DNA of 64,000 nt from Pieris napi. Its lineage: Eukaryota; Arthropoda; Insecta; Lepidoptera; Pieridae. The DNA lies in assembly GCF_905475465.1 (NCBI RefSeq), contig NC_062247.1:9362001-9426000 (forward strand). Reading direction: 5' to 3'. The notes beneath the pieces are model-generated. The model saw only the letters and a list, made by a program, of their open reading frames with translations. It was not told the DNA's origin and did no database searches. The position numbers and the translations under genes were made by a program. Positions 1 through 13,000 of the stretch are shown one piece after another (the stretch's first letter is position 1; each line of letters starts with the position of its first letter).

Positions 1-334
1 ACTGCAGTTTCCAATAAAATTAGCCTTTAGTTTTACAATTAACAAAGCGCAAGGACAAACTTTAGAATATTGTGGCATTAACCTCAAAGAATCCTGCTTC
101 TCTCACGGTCAGCTATATGTAGCTTGCTCAAGAGTAGGAAATCCGAAAAATTTATGTATATATACTCCGGACAATAAAATGAAAAATGTTGTTTATAAAC
201 AAGTATTGTAAATAATGAGAAAACGTTTTCAATAAACTTTTTTTTTACTTTTTACGTCATAGTTTATTTTTTTATTTCGACTCTACCACGTCATCTCATA
301 TCAACTCCCGGGCGAAGCCGGGTTTTTTAGCTAG
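1..334 (+). mobile_element. Helitron, 3' end of an autonomous copy
   Basis: After the helicase stop come an AATAAA, then a short GC-rich hairpin (about 307-322, CCCGG...CCGGG) 8 bp before CTAG at 331-334, followed by T. Hairpin plus CTAG|T is the Helitron 3' terminus. The left part lies outside the window. Confidence 0.75.
2..211 (+). pseudogene. Helitron Rep-helicase, C-terminal 69 residues
   Basis: Open frame entering from the left edge and ending at TAA 209-211. It reads through the C-terminal part of a PIF1-like helicase: TINKAQGQTL, then LYVACSRVGNP, the conserved last helicase motifs of Helitron replicases and PIF1 proteins. In an intact element this protein nicks and unwinds DNA during rolling-circle transposition. 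The Helitron 3' terminus follows 120 bp downstream, so this is the tail of an autonomous or once-autonomous copy whose 5' part is outside the window. The visible part has no stop or frameshift. It sits in an intron of rictor, on the opposite strand. Confidence 0.8.
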
Positions 335-717
335 TATATATATATAATGGTATCAATCGCTTATACGAGTACTGGGAATAAATAAGGCGCAACTGCGTTT
401 CTCTGTGAATATAAAAGATTTATTTACAAAAGAAATATCTATTAATTTAAATTTAAAAAAATATATATTTACAAACTCAAACTCACCTGTGAATAGTCAC
501 ACATAGTGAAAATAATAAAGAAACAACATTTAAAGCCTATATTCTAGGTTTTATAAAATAAAATAATAAAATGAAAAAATTAAAACATCTATTATGTCAA
601 GTGACAAATTAAACATCGTCGATCAGACGGCAAAGAAGAAAAATAAAATATAAAAAGAGTTTGTATAGGAAAATATATTATGTTTTCCTTACACATTACC
701 TTACACATATATATATT

Positions 718-938
718 TAATTACAAGTTTATTTTTATGTAATAAGAGGCGTTTGGCTCACCAGGGCAGGAGGCTCACCTGCTGTTAAGTTATACCGCCG
801 GATACACTCACATTGCCAGAAGGCTTGCAAGTGCGTTGGCGGCAATTTAAGAATTGGTACGATATTTTCTTGAAGGACCGTAAGTCCAATTGGTTCGGAA
901 ATACTTCAATGGCCTGGTTCCACATAGTGGTAGCAAAA
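718..938. repeat. Short interspersed repeat, family S
   Basis: Contains the family blocks GGGCAGGAGGCTCACCTG, a segment like GCAAGTGCGTTGGCGGC, and AATTGGTTCGGAAATACTTC. The same blocks recur at 2852-3325, 15088-15185, 18936-19075 and 27575-27640. No coding capacity. Probably a SINE or non-autonomous element; the class is not proven here. Confidence 0.6.
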
Positions 939-1068
939 ACTTTTTAACTGTTTACAACAAATTCTTCTAATTTTTAATAGCATACGCGAGGCGTAACAGC
1001 GTGAGTAATGTGTTTGAATGTGTAACTATATGATAGGTATCAGTAGCATAAAAGCAGTTTTACCATAC

Positions 1069-4000
1069 CTTTATTTACATCCGGTGTAACTCGCTTTTCG
1101 ACGTTTTCTGCAAAAGAGGGTAGTCGAGGACGCGATTTTTCACTTTCAACATTCTCATCTTTTGTTTCCTCCCTAAAATTAATAATAAGTTATAAATTAT
1201 TTATATCCATAAAAATAAAAATCATACATTTTACAGCTTACATAACGTTCAAGTATTACCTAACACATTTATGAAACCCGATATAACATGCCATAAAGTT
1301 TTCTGTATTCCAACGTGGCCACCAAATGACTATTTTTAATGTAAAATTCACAATATGTGGGTTAAATTACCGGGAAATCGGTATTTTAGCGATTTTCGTA
1401 ATTTTCCCGCCTCAACGCATCGTCTCTTTTTACAAGACTATAAACCGCCCCGTTTACAATTCGTTACGTAATACTTGAACCCTGCCTTACATTTAGCAGT
1501 GTATATATTAAAATGTTGGAATTTATTTAAAAGAACCTCGATTAAGATTTCAAGAGAACATCTCTTACTTACTTAATTTTTTTTTTATTGATACTACAAG
1601 TAACAAATTCTCGAAGGACCAGATATATTATATGTTAAGCAATAAGGAATATAAAATATTAACTAAGCAATTATTCTGTCACCAATGCAATTGCAAAAAG
1701 GAAATATATTAAATGAAATTGCATATTTCATATAATATTTGTATTTCTTAATCTAGTTAATTGTACTTTATTTTTATTGTATTTTCTCATCTGTATTGTT
1801 GTGTTATCTGTAAGTGTCAGTATGTTTCGTTAGAGTGCCTTTTTAAAACAAAATTAGGACTTGGACCGCATAAATGAGCCTTACACTGGGAACAACTGTG
1901 CCAGATCTCTCGGTAGGCATATAGCCATATAGTGAGGTGGTGGAATGTCAGGTGCAGACAAAACAACTTGTCCGCAACTATTCCGTCCGTCCAGCGCCCG
2001 TTCTCCCTCCGCTTGACACAATGGCCGCCAGTCTTCTTCTACCATACTGAAATAACGTCGGTAAAAATATTTAAAAACTATTTTTTTATTTAGTTTCAAA
2101 CAGAATACGGGCAACACTTACTGGAGTATTATGTGTTGCCATAACGCTAACTTAATCAATATTATTAGACAATATAACATACTAGGTACTTTTTGGTCTA
2201 TAAATAACATCTATGTTTAATTCTTTGGGCCCATTCATTACGTAAATGTGTTATAGATTTGTTTATAAATTGTTACATGAGTGTCAGTCTACCGTAATTT
2301 ACTATTAAAATATTCAACATAAGAAAGTGTCCGAAGGCACTAACTAGTCTTAAGCGGAAGACACTTTGTTGAGTTAATATAACATAAAATAATCGAATTG
2401 TTCCGGTTCCAACTTGACTTGAGACTCTGGCTTGTTCTTTGAATTTTTTTTTTAATGAAGTCATGATTATGAAACTTTACAGATTTGTTCTTTGATAATG
2501 TCACTATAGGAATCTTAGTTTTAATTAATTCTATAAATGATGACAGAGAATGATGAAAATATGACATAATCAGTCAGGAATTTTCTATTACATAGGAGAC
2601 TTAAAAATTAACTACATTTTGTATAATATATCGAATCAAACACGAATTGTTCTTTAGAATTGTAAACGATTTTTTATGTCATGCACAAACAAGAATTACA
2701 CAACATTTGAACAGACTAACATCTCAGATCATCGTCATCGTCAGATCAGGATATGCGCAGGCAGAAGTGTGAGAGAGGTAGAAATATGTTAACCTATTAT
2801 TGTCCTTTTTCTTTCTCTCTCAGCTAACTGGAGAATTTAAATTTTCTTTTCTTTATAGAACAAACGGGCAGGAGGCTCATCTGATGTTTAGTGATACAAA
2901 GTCAAAGTCAAATCATTTATTTCAATTAGACCATCTAAAATGGCACTTTTGAACGTCAAAAAAAAATACAAAGAAGATTCTAGTTGCCCCTTCCAAAAGG
3001 TAGTTTCGTGTGGAGAAGATTGGGCAAGAAACTCCACACTTACTCTTTTAATCTACTAAGATACCACCTGCCTATATACACCAGCGAGCTCGCGAGTGCT
3101 TTGCCAGACTTTTAAGAATTGGTACGCTCTTTATTTGAAGAACCCTAAGTCGAATTGGTTCGGTAATACTTCAGTGGGCAGCTGGTTTCACATAGTGGTG
3201 GTTCGCGGCAAAAACTGCCTTAAAAAACGCTTTGTTGTGGAACGACGGACGTCGAGGTGATACGGGTGAAATTTCGTATTCTGCCTCGACGTCCGATGAT
3301 GAAACTCAGCTGCGATATATGTTAGCATTTATAATTCTTACTTTACCAAACATTTAAGGCCCTTATTACTAAGGGAACGATATCACTATTTAGCACTTAA
3401 CACTATAGATATATAGTGCTGAAGAGGCTAAAATGCTACTCTAAAAGTTATATAAACTAACTGGGGCCTGAGACAAAACCACTTTGCGACAGGTGTGACC
3501 CAACACGCCAAACGAATTTTTATGAACGGTCACGTGACCAAAGCTGAGTCAATCTCATCCAAAGTGTTTAACTAGTGTCTCAAAGTGGTTGTCTTCTGAT
3601 CGTATTTGACAATCATCAAAATGTGTGAAAATACCCTCAATGTTACGAAATTCTTTCCTTCTGAGACTATGATAAAGTTTTGTGCCAAATCTTACCTGAT
3701 CTTCGCCATCTTCTCTCTATAAGACTTGGACCGTTCCCTGACAGAGGAGTAGGGCTTGTTCGGCTTACGTCTATTAAAGTCTGGTAACAGCCACACCAAT
3801 TCATCAATGTCGCTGGAACTTGTTGCTGCACCTTCTGATACGTGAGGCCTGGTACGAAAATATATAGTATTAGCAGCTGATCCGGCAAACGTCGTTTTGC
3901 CATGTATATCATTTACAATAAAAAATAGGGGTTGATTGTAGAGGGGTGAAAATTAGGGGCTGTATGTATTTTTTAAAGTTATCTCATAAAAAATAATAAA

Positions 4001-7000
4001 AAATTTAGGGGTGGACTACCCTTAACATTTAGGGGGATGAAAAATAGATGTTGTCCGATTCTCAGACATACCCAATATGTACACAAAATTTCATGAGAAT
4101 CGGTCAAGCCGTTTCGGAGGAGTTTAACTACAAACACCGCGACAAGAGAATTTTATATATTAGATTATTTTTATCTCATCTATTAAAAAACAATAAGTTC
4201 CCCGTAAACTTTGATAGCTTTTTAATGCTTAGGAATTACAACGTAAATTAATCAAAAAAGCTTTTTATAAATTCGACGATTTTTTTAACTAATCCTTTTG
4301 ATAGATTTGCTCCAGTTTAAACAATTTGTATAACTCAAAACATGGCAATTAAAAAGAGTGGCGGAGAGTTTCTTGCCCGCTCTACGAGCTTGACAAGTCG
4401 AACTAGTAGTAAATGTAAATTTAGAATCAATTTAACATATTTTCTGTTGAAGTTAACAAGTGTACTTGGTTACCTATTTAAATAAAGTAATTTTGAGTTT
4501 GAGTCTTTAAATGCGGATTCTAGAAACTACTTTTATATGCATTTGTCCTAAACAAGACTGCTATGGTTACATTTATGCAAACAACAGCGGTTTTCTAATG
4601 TAACATATTGTGATTAAATTATATTATTTTGTAAAATAAAGAAATTAAAAAAAAAAGATATTGCAACTTTTAAATACATAAATTTAAAAAAATACTGCAT
4701 GCTTCCTTATAGTAAAAAATATTTTGTTTAACTTAGATTTCAGATTAATTATTTTTTATGCCATAGTAGAATTTTTTTTTATTTTAAATGATCATGTCGA
4801 TTGACGTCATAAAATATGTTATCAGATTAGAACATTGAAGCTAGCAAAACATGGTGTTACCCTGTATAAAAACGTACCGTCTATGTTTGTTCAATGACTG
4901 AATAGTTGCATATCCACTCATATCCTTCTGGCTCGGAGGAGAGCTGGCCACATCGGGGGCAGTGAAACCTAGTGAAGTACAGAATATAAAAGCCAAATTT
5001 ACAGAATTTTTTGTAATTCACAAATAATTACGGTAACAGACTTTGTCTGTTAAGTAGTAATAAAAGATTTTTATTGACACTTACACATTAAAAGAAAAAA
5101 CTTTTCAACCGGATTAAAGTTATGTATTATTATAAATTTACAATTATTTAACATAATTTTAAATTTAACCGACGTTTCGCGTGCTTTACATCGTGCGTGG
5201 TCACGTTGACTGAAGACAAAAGGTGTTGGATGTCAAAAAGTAACACAGCTGTAGAAAAAGTTGCATAATCTGTATTTATTTCCCCGGAGTTGGTATCCGG
5301 TAAATTTTATAATAATATATAACTGTAATCCGGTTAAAAAGTTTTTTCTTTAGTTATAAAAGATATTATACTTTTTATACAAGTAAAATATTGCAAGTTT
5401 TTTTCAATTTTAGAACTAAACTTATTCTTATACCTCTTGAAAAAATATCCTGAAAAAAAACCTTGACGTATTAAAAAATCCAGTGGCACTACCTGTCTTG
5501 TTTATCGCTACCACCATAAATTACCAACAAATGACCACGAAACCACCACAAATCTGAGGATTTTTGATGGTTTCCAGTAGGCAAGTATGTAGGTGCTTAA
5601 CACACGCCGCGGACTTTCTGGGTCTAAGCCCTAAGGCATGCCGGTTTCTTCGCGATATTTATTGCCTTTGGGAGCGTTCAAGTATTACGTAACGTATTTT
5701 GGGAGGGGGGGGGAGGTCCTTTTGTAAGACGTTACGATGCGGGGCGGGGATTAAATTACGCGTTATTGTTAATATTTTTTTCGACTTACACCACATTATA
5801 GTAACTAAAGAGTCACTAGGTGGTCACGAAACGTTTTACTATACTTGGGTACAGTACTGTACTTGGGTACTGAAAACGTTACGGCGAGTAACGTGGGGGC
5901 CAAAAATTGCGTTACGTAATACTTGAATGCTCCCTTTAAAGAAAGAAAGAAATATCCATTGCACAAGCCACAAGGCCCATATTGCTTGCGTTCAAATCAC
6001 CATCTCCCACTTCTGTTCGTTTAGTCCGAAATATTAATGTCCAAAGAAACGCGAGTATGCCCGAAGTCAAAGATCATAGATACTTAACAGGCTTTGAAAC
6101 TGATAAAGAACCCAGATTTTATACTCACTAGAGGTAGAAATCCGTCGTGGAGTCTCTTGCGGTCGCGGCCTATGAGTGGCTGTGGTGCCTTTCATTCCAT
6201 AGAGACTTGACGAACTGGGTATCGGACTTAGAGTCAGCACACGGTCCCTTTAAAACAAGAGGAAGGTTAAAACCTCAAATAGATATGTAGGAAAATTACT
6301 TAAAGGGCAGAATTTGTATTTTTCTTCTGCCCTGGAAATTGGACAAACAAATGAAATTCAGCACTCGACATTGGAAGTATAAATAAAGGTGAAACTAAAA
6401 TATTTTGAAGTTTAAGTAAACGTCTCCACATTTGCTGACCATGTGTAAATAAAAGCCAACAAAGTTCTTTGCGTCTTTGTGAGCCAATTCCGGTCGCAAT
6501 ATCTGCATGGGATTAATAGTTCATTCATTTGTTACAAATAATTCATTCAAATTGAAAGGACTTGGATTTAACGTCGCTATAGCTAAATAGTCTAACCAAA
6601 ACCATAATAAAAAAATACATTGTATTAAAGTAGTCGGAAAAGGCCGACAACACGCGCCTTCGGGCAATGTGACACTTAACAACGTGGTGACCCTCCTAGC
6701 CCATTTGCCCCTTGTTATATTAAAAAAAAAACATAACCATAAAGGACCGTTATTATTAAAGCATATCTCTTTTCCAACACATCGTCTTTTGTTTTTTTTT
6801 TTATTAATAAATAATACTTACGGAATAGCATATTTGCCCAAAAACGAGTCACAACTGCTGACACCGCTCGTGCTGCTCTCGCTCGTATTCCGAACTCTCC
6901 CTTCATGTTCCAGCGAGTTCATTCTCCCCAACAGCCTATTCTCCATATGCATCCTCCCACTGCGTTCGTACGTCAAGCAATCCCTCAAAATATCCACCGT

Positions 7001-10000
7001 ACGGGACTCCGTCAGGGACCTCTCGTGGGAACAACCCTGGGTAGGAAGAGTTTGAGATTTCCTCTTATCCGATTCGTAACCCATTTTGTGATCGACCACA
7101 TCTCGCTCGTCGATGGAGGCTCCCAATGTTCGATTCAGTCTGGTTTCAGAATAACTCTCTGCTGTACTTTGGTCGGAATGCTCGCTTAGGTCAATGTCGA
7201 AGTTTCGTTGGGGTGACGTCACGAAGTAGCCCTTTTCACTACGCTGGAGGTAATTCTCGTCTGCGATTACGGGGAATTGGTCGTGTCGCGTATGACGCAC
7301 GCATAGCCAACCTGTAAATTCAAATAAATCGTAACGTCGACGCACCTTTTTCTTAGTTTAAGGCACTTGGGTCGTACATTTTATTTCGTATCTTTTATTT
7401 AGTGCAAAGAACAGCCTATAATAGAAAGTATTTATTATGTAATAAAAGAACACGATGTCATTTGTTATATTAGAATGGCAACACCACGCAATATCATAGA
7501 AATATTACAGGTTGTAAGACATCAATGTGTCAAAGTCAATTTGTCAGTAGTGCGTAGAATCGATCGTTGAGTAATTGAGTAGCCGTGCTGCGCCGTGAGT
7601 ACGTACGTGAGTACGCAATACGCACAATGGAGTATTTATTTTCTAACATCGTTTTGAAGAAATTAAATGGTGAAATCAACGCTCAAGTTCGGGCTGTGAT
7701 TTACGTGTTTCTGTTTTTATAAGAATTGAAAATTGACCCCGAGAAAAAAGCTACGCACATCACTACACCTCTCCATTATGACAAATATGATTTATGACCC
7801 GATGCCTCAGTTCATAATGCGTCAACTATAATAAATGTGGTGTATTGACTATATTTTGAGATTTTTTCAAGAAATTGTAATAAGAAATATGTTTCTAAGA
7901 GCAGAATTTGAAAGAACTGAACTAATTCGAGATTTTAATTTAAATTATTTCTTTAACTTTGAAGAAGACTTTCATGTAGAGAAAAATCACGATTTTTTTT
8001 TATTTCGTAAAAGCGAATAGTCTACAGTCTATAACAGGTAGCATAGCAAAATGTTCCATATGTAAGTAGCTACTAAAAGGTAGGCTAATTAATCATATAA
8101 AGGCGAAACAAAGTTCGCGGGGGCAGCTAGAGATAATTATGATTAACTAGCTGGCCTGGCGAACATCATACCGCCTAACAGTCTATTCTTTCTTTTTTTT
8201 AAATACTTATTCTACTATTCGGGACACCGGTCTAGCTAGTAAGATAAAAAAAGAAAGTTGATAAGACAACAAATACATTATGTCAAAAATAAAAATTTAC
8301 GTTCCAGGGAACCCCTCCACTAACACTTGAACTCTATGATATGGTATTAAAGTTCAAATTGACTTAAGTATTATTATTAACGAATATTTTGTATGGGCAT
8401 ATAGAAAAGTTGTTTTTAGACTTTTTCACTATTTTTATTTTAATTTTTCTCTCCGTAAGAACCATCCTCGTACTTCAAGGAATATTATTAAAAAAAATCA
8501 GACAAATCGGTCAAGCCGTTATCATGTTATGCCGTGACAACGGAAAACGGGTTTCATTTTTATATATATAGATAACTCGAATTTGAAAAATAGTTCTGAA
8601 TGCTATGAATAAATATTATAGTTAGTTACGATGATAGGTTCAAATATAACTTTTGTAATTCCCAGTAGTTAAGACGTGGTAAACAGTTAAAACGACACCA
8701 ACCATCAATAAAAAAAAATCGTCAAAAAACGGGACATTTTTTTTTTTTAATATCTTTAAAAAAACTTATGAAAAGTAACTTAAAGTAATATGGGTAAATA
8801 TCTCTACCCAAATGAAGTTACGAGAAACTCGCTGAATGAAATTTTCTTAGGAAAAAAGCATTACCTAATTCCGAAAGCAGATTAGCACCATCATATGTAC
8901 TTCCAATAAGTCCCAAGACGTAAAAGGCCGTCGCACGCACTGAATAGACCGGGCAGTATTTCGCTAGTTGTACCACGTGTACGGGCACAGAATCTTCTAG
9001 AAGGTTATTAGTGAGGCCCATTAGAACTTGTAGGCCGTGGGGTGTGATAGCAGCGTTGCCTACTGCCCATAGAGATGCTTTCAAATCCATCACTTCTTGC
9101 TCGTTTGAGCAGCTCTTGCGTTGTAAAGTCTGTGAAAAATTTGAATGTATGTACATATATAAAAGATAATTTACTTTAATTTATTGTAATGTTTGTTCAG
9201 CCTTTAAATCTTAATTATATATGTCGGAACAATGGCGTTCCTGTCAGATGGCATTGTCATATGTCACCGAGCTTATAAATTGTCAAAGTCAAAGTAGTTT
9301 AAAACCGTTAATTTACAGTAAACTACTAGTATTAACTAGTAGTTTACTGTAAAGTTTTCCTCCCGTCGGCGTCTCGGAGCGCGCAGAGGATTCGTCCGCA
9401 GGTCTGCCTCGCTGGGCTTCCCTCGGGTCTCACCCGGTGTGGTACGACCGCGACCGCGCGCGCCCGTCACCGCCACGGGGGGGCGCCACCAGCCCCACCG
9501 ATATGAGACGAATAAGGCGCTGCGAGAGCGAAGAACGCTCCTCAGCGCAACCGAGGCTTAGGGGTGCTCCAGGCCCGCCCCAACGACCGTCCCGCCGTTG
9601 AGCGGGGCGCGTACAACGCAACCCCCCGCAAGCCCATGGGCGCAACGGGGTTCCCAGCGCCACCTTAGGGTGATTGCGCGGAAGACAGCAAGACTACTAG
9701 TATTAACAACTTTGAATGAATTTGACTTTGACAAATTACAAATTCTATAACATATATAATGACAGCGGCAGCTGACAGTTACGCCGATTCTCTGATAATT
9801 AAATAATTTAAGCATTTGAAACGATATCTGCGGCAACGTTGCATAATTAATGTGAATAAATAATGAGATTAGAAAATACTCCTCACATAAATGGATACAA
9901 TATGTAATTATAGTTTTACACAAAATTAAGCTTAATTTATTAAAAAATATAAATTAAATTTAAAAAATCAAACAAGGCATGATTTTTGGTTTACAGTCTT

Positions 10001-13000
10001 CATGTATTAACTTGTTATCGACGCCCGTGCTAATAAAAATGTACCATAAACTATACCTTATAATGCGAAGGTAATGCAGCAGCCAACAACGGCCGGGCGA
10101 AGGGTGGAGCCGCAACACAAGCGGAGGCAGAAGCGGGCGCGGCGAGCATAGCGAGAGCGGCGAGTATATGCGGTGGCGGACGAGCGGAACGACGAGTCCC
10201 GCGCGATCTACGTATACCCTCGCTTAATGTTAACGCTTCGTGGACTTCAGCTTCCACTAGGCGTACGTACCTAAAAAACACGGAACGTTTTGTCCTTATC
10301 ATTTTGTAAAGAAATAAACGAGACAAAATATCTCTTCAGTTCCTAGGATCCTATTAAAAATAAATCAAAAATATAAATGAAGGGACAAACAAATTGCAGC
10401 AATACAAACGTTAATAAAGCAACATTAAAACTAACCAGTAGCGCCATAAAAGCTTTTTAGCTCTGGGACTCAGATTTCTATATCTATTTCGTGATCTCTT
10501 TTCTCATAGACAAGTAGGTGTGGACATTTTGTGTCTAATACTGGTTTCATGATGTTTTGTTTCACCGTACGAACGTTAAATGCGCCTAAATTTTGGTGAG
10601 TCGTACGCTGAAACCACTAGGCTACCATTGCGTAAACATTTCAATAGACATATCAAGTACTTGTCAATATACTAGGGCATATATTTATAGATTTATAAAC
10701 ATCCTTCGGGTTTAAAGTCGGTATATAACATATAGTATGTGATATGATCAAGACAATTGACCGTTGATTTTTGATGTGGAATCATTACTTAAAGAATAAA
10801 AGTACGAATATTGTTACGACCAATCAGAGCAGAGCAAATACCTCCTTGACTTTGGACAGTGCGTTCATGGAAAGCAGGACAGTACTGATTGAATATCTAG
10901 TGGAGCATTGTGGTGATGAGAGGTAGGACCGAGTTATATCTATAGTCGTATTTTTAATTAGACGAAGCCAACTGACAGTAGCTAATGTCACTTTGTAAAA
11001 TAATGTTGCCATATTTAAAGTAATAGTGATGCGTTCAGTTCTTGTTCAATCAGATGAATGAACAATGAGTGTGAATAGTCAATCATTTCAAACAATAAAA
11101 GAATATTATTTCTATTTCAAAATTGTATAAAAGTGCTCTGATATAAGTTAGGTACTAGTACTATGTAACTACAATCAGTTTTTTGACGTCTTATTACAAA
11201 GCGCGGCGCGGCGACTAGTGCCATCACCGATCATTAATTCAGGGGTTTTTACATTGTCACAACACTATTTTTATTTTATTAAAAACTGACAACACCGTAA
11301 ACGTCAGTTGATATCGTCTAATTAAAAATTCGACTATAGAAGATTGTGATTAGACGAACGGAACCCTGATTTTTTTTTTAATTTAATTTAATTTTAATGA
11401 AATTATTCGTCTTTTGTTTTCTTACCACATGACGTTAATGACGATGTCAATATCGATGGAGTGACGATATTTCTACGTTACACATAATTATAGAACATCT
11501 CACCTGTAATTATATGATTTATCCCAATAATTAAGATGCTTGCGTATGAACGCCACGGCGTGATCGTGGGGGGCGTGTCTCGCGGCGGCCATGTGCACGC
11601 CCAGCCAGAGCAAGTAGGCGTGGTCACCGCCTGGACCCGATTCCGCGCATCTGGCTTCCGCATCTCGATCCAACTGACAGTTTTCACCCAATCTGTCTCG
11701 TAGTGACATTAGCTTTTCTTGATAAATCTGTTGAAAATTACTCGATAAGACGCGTAACATTTAAATATTTTTAAGATATTCTAAGTCTATGATTTTACAG
11801 AATCCGCTTTTGTACTAAATCTTTTTGTCTATGCCCTAGGACAGTGTTTTTCAACTTTTTTTGAGCCATGACCCACATTAACCTTTCTAAAATTCTTATG
11901 ACCTATTACATAAATATATTTTTTTATTAAAAAAATGGATTGTTCACTTAAGAAATTACTAAAATTGTTAACGAAACAGTAAGGAGATTTACAAATCATA
12001 TAAACATGAAATTCAAATTCCAAATAAGTTTTCGTATAGTTAACAATCAAATTGAGCCCCACGTTGGGAAACTATCCTAGAGGTTTAAGGATATCTGAAA
12101 ATATAAACTAAATCAATCTTATTGCCTAAGCCCTAAGCTGTAAAGTATTGCTTTTTTCATAACAGCGTAAATACAAGTTGAAAAAAAAAACTATTTTTAG
12201 ACTAATACGGCCTTATAAAACCTGAATGATGAAACTAAAATTAGCACTGTAACCATGGTAACCAATATTGTTATATGGAACAGCGTAACCATGGTAACAA
12301 TCCACGTCTAATAAGGGAGTAAAAAAAATACAATTTATGACGACATAATTTTAGTGGCATTCTTTAAATTCCTTAATAAAAAAAAAACACAAAAAATCAA
12401 CTTTCCCATTAATTAATTACTTAAAATTCAACTCACAGGAACTGTATACGCTTCCTCCAATATAGCGAGGGCATTTTTAACAACCACCTTCGACTCGTCC
12501 TTAATCTGCCCAACCAACATCTGAAGCACCCACGTATCCATATCGACACCTTCGAACTCCTCATCACGCGAATACATATCTTGAATCAAATTCTTTTTCA
12601 ACTTTGTCTTCTTCCGGATCAGATCCCGGGACTTTCTCGAGGCACGTATGAGGACGTTTAAAAATTGCGTCGCGTACAACCGTGACGCTTGGTTATTGCA
12701 CGTCAAGGTTTTCGCCAGAATATCTCTCGGACTCGCATCTAGCGTATAATCTAGACTGGATATAACCAGTTTAACGTAGCAACTATGGTGTGTTTTCGTC
12801 GCTAAATCCAAGAGGCTGAAACGTAATTTGCTTACATTAACCAGGCTATAAGTAGCGAAAATGGGCGGGGCACATGGCAAGAGGTACAGAGAAGTGGAAC
12901 AAGAAAGTAATAAACTGGTGCCCAAGGTACAATAAATGAAAAAGAGGAAGACAATTTAGAAGGTGGATAGACCAAATTAAGGAAACAGCTGGTGGTACAT

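Noticed and set aside
6669..7189. Open frames antisense to a rictor exon
   Set aside because: They are shadows of the Ser-rich rictor exon 7311-6822, which fits in phase with its neighbours.
9430..9923. Two open frames in the GC-rich insertion
   Set aside because: GC-rich DNA has few stops by chance; no motif, and the frames cross the insertion edge.
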